From Bermanella sp044597725 (lineage in GTDB: Bacteria; Pseudomonadota; Gammaproteobacteria; Pseudomonadales; Oceanobacteraceae), in the NCBI RefSeq assembly GCF_044597725.1, contig NZ_CP139003.1, positions 496,001 to 560,000 on the forward strand: a stretch of DNA of 64,000 nucleotides, read 5' to 3'. Of this stretch, positions 63,801 to 64,000 are shown one piece after another. Below the pieces are notes generated by a model, which did no database searches, had not been told where the DNA came from, and saw nothing but the letters and a program-made list of their open reading frames with translations. The position numbers and the translations under genes are program-made. The stretch's first letter is position 1. Each line of letters begins with the position of its first letter.

Positions 63801-64000
63801 TTGGTCCCAATGCTTATTCGGTCAAAACAATTCCTGTCGGTGGGCAGCAATATGGTTCGGCCCACGAATTCATTGCCGCAACAGAAACCTTGCAAACAGA
63901 GGGTGGTTTAGAAGATGGCTGGCTGGCCATTCATCATGCTTTGGAAACGTATCCACATAGAGGCGCATCAGCACTTAACATCATCTTAGTGACAGATGAG
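60815..64000 (+). CDS. Giant secreted RTX-PKD-VWA protein (3' end outside window)
   Basis: TTG start after AGGA; the frame stays open for 1062 codons to the window edge. A signal peptide ends near SANLYA. Residues ~35-155 hold about nine RTX calcium-binding nonapeptides (GGDDWLEGG, GNDILNGGN). Seven PKD-like domains follow (~245-940), each starting like PVANAGxDQxVxxGD and ending in (L/V)TVTD...VxITV. From ~948 a VWA domain opens with LMDESGSM, the MIDAS motif. The type I secretion signal, if any, would be downstream; the Sec-like N-terminus argues for another route. Probable adhesin. Confidence 0.88.
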   Translation, partial: MKSSSFTRALVRHVFLLTAISSSANLYAIDYDNQKSGTDGDDVLYIGDQNDHLLGLDGKDQLHGFGGDDWLEGGQGDDRLQGYAGDDILEGGAGLDQMWGNEDNDTLNGGDDQDYLEGGLGNDILNGGNGPDTHVGGAGNDIITGGEGGDHYIFNPGDGQDTIHNYDSNGTDVLFFTGAITTDRLSYIKVGDDLEIRVEGSSDKVTIKDWFVSASYQIDYLSGGESNNAYPASYINSQIVDETDTGGGGSNQAPLANAGSDQAVNVGDNVILDPRASTDPDGDDLSYQWSILSGNGITLTDGADANTKQFSAPDVTQATIFTFRLTVTDSEGASATDDINIQVSPAPGSNLPPITNAGPDLTAVPGDTVTIDLSESYDPDGSLAGVMLTYLSGGNLNAQFINAPISYQFTAPNVVTTTVYKVKITLTDNDGAKSSDEVTITVNPGDGNKTPVANAGINQTVASFSPVIISSNESYDPDGDTISHEWEVQSGHVLNMVEWQEPNSYLFVAPEVTETSTIDLKLTVTDPDGLAHEDTVQITVNPIELINQIPVVDAGPDSTVTSGHTVILDGRNSYDPDYEIVSLEWTVASDAFELIQGDYDNTVQFTAPDVQTQQEYTVRLTATDAQGASYFDEVSITVNPDRGPIAKAGHDQWVSKGSLVVLDGRLSQDPNEQTLKYEWQAIETNNIALVSGAEKGVVEFVAPDVMETTRYELLLTVTTEDGRQATDTVTVEVSPNQAPLLKQKPVANAGQDLVVEIGDTVRVDYSESFDPDGGYLNSSWSWSYNLQDVEFIGSQVLEFTAPDVTDTTTIVLTLTVTDSDGLQDKDIVRVVVNGTSGDVQNYAPVASAGLDQTVNIGDRVVLDASATMDREYDEFSISWSSISDEIIQLTSDQNPNIVSFTAPDTQYTQDFTFRVMATDSQNKQSTDEVSITVIGREARPSATVPAADVMVLMDESGSMAGEQLWIGETIRPLQDSLIARGIGNGVMGNRFGLVGFGPNAYSVKTIPVGGQQYGSAHEFIAATETLQTEGGLEDGWLAIHHALETYPHRGASALNIILVTDE

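Noticed and set aside
1..64000. tRNA genes, insertion sequences or prophage
   Set aside because: No cloverleaf, transposase, integrase or terminal inverted repeats were recognised by eye; tRNAscan and ISfinder searches would settle it.

Overview
ORGANISM. The window reads as the chromosome of a heterotrophic, probably marine gammaproteobacterium, most like the Oceanospirillales/Bermanella-Thalassolituus type. The support is the gene order zapB-like/zapA/6S RNA/ygfA next to ygfB-pepP-ubiH-ubiI, the leuS-lptE-holA operon, split pntAA/pntAB, an Mqo, and many outer-membrane lipoproteins. This placement is inference from gene order, not from a marker-gene phylogeny. No tRNA, rRNA, CRISPR array, insertion sequence or prophage was seen. 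LAYOUT. 1-3981: end of an alpha/beta hydrolase, then a three-lipoprotein operon (TPR lipoprotein, LpoB-like, LPP20-like). 3997-7271: a divergent two-component pair (REC/HD-GYP regulator and HAMP histidine kinase). 7616-14167: housekeeping block with ygfA, 6S RNA, zapA, a ZapB-like coiled coil, ygfB, pepP, ubiH, ubiI and trmL. 14250-26220: glutathionyl-hydroquinone reductase, TonB receptor, orphan gene, leuS-lptE-holA, DUF3833 lipoprotein, an MCP fused to PilZ, and a di-heme cytochrome c. 26226-33060: a block of secreted or surface proteins of unknown function on the minus strand. 33185-38870: an ECF sigma/anti-sigma pair divergent from an acidic-prodomain subtilase, a DUF5666 lipoprotein, a beta-barrel protein and a small membrane protein. 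39012-44754: AT-rich accessory island with an HTH-cytosine methyltransferase, a McrB-like/LlaJI-like restriction pair, two unknown genes and a cassette of three tiny genes. 45173-51460: PepSY membrane protein, mqo and pntAA-pntAB-pntB. 51528-60338: MFS-acyltransferase fusion with a TetR regulator, a DUF3127 SSB-like protein, a metzincin lipoprotein, and a LysR/DMT exporter pair. 60815-64000: a giant secreted RTX-PKD-VWA protein running off the window. MAIN RESULT. The ECF block looks like a self-contained, little-described envelope-response system. Three start sites (sigma gene, subtilase, DUF5666 lipoprotein) are each preceded by the same bipartite element, GGAATAAAA, exactly 13 bases, then GTTA(T/A)(A/C)C. 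This is what an autoregulated ECF promoter should look like, and it defines the regulon from sequence alone. A second candidate is the 44370-44754 cassette of three tiny overlapping genes: a seed-maturation-protein-like peptide, an NPNN-repeat acidic peptide, and a Pro/Gly/Asn-rich peptide with a one-base frame disruption. It shares a bidirectional terminator with the restriction island.
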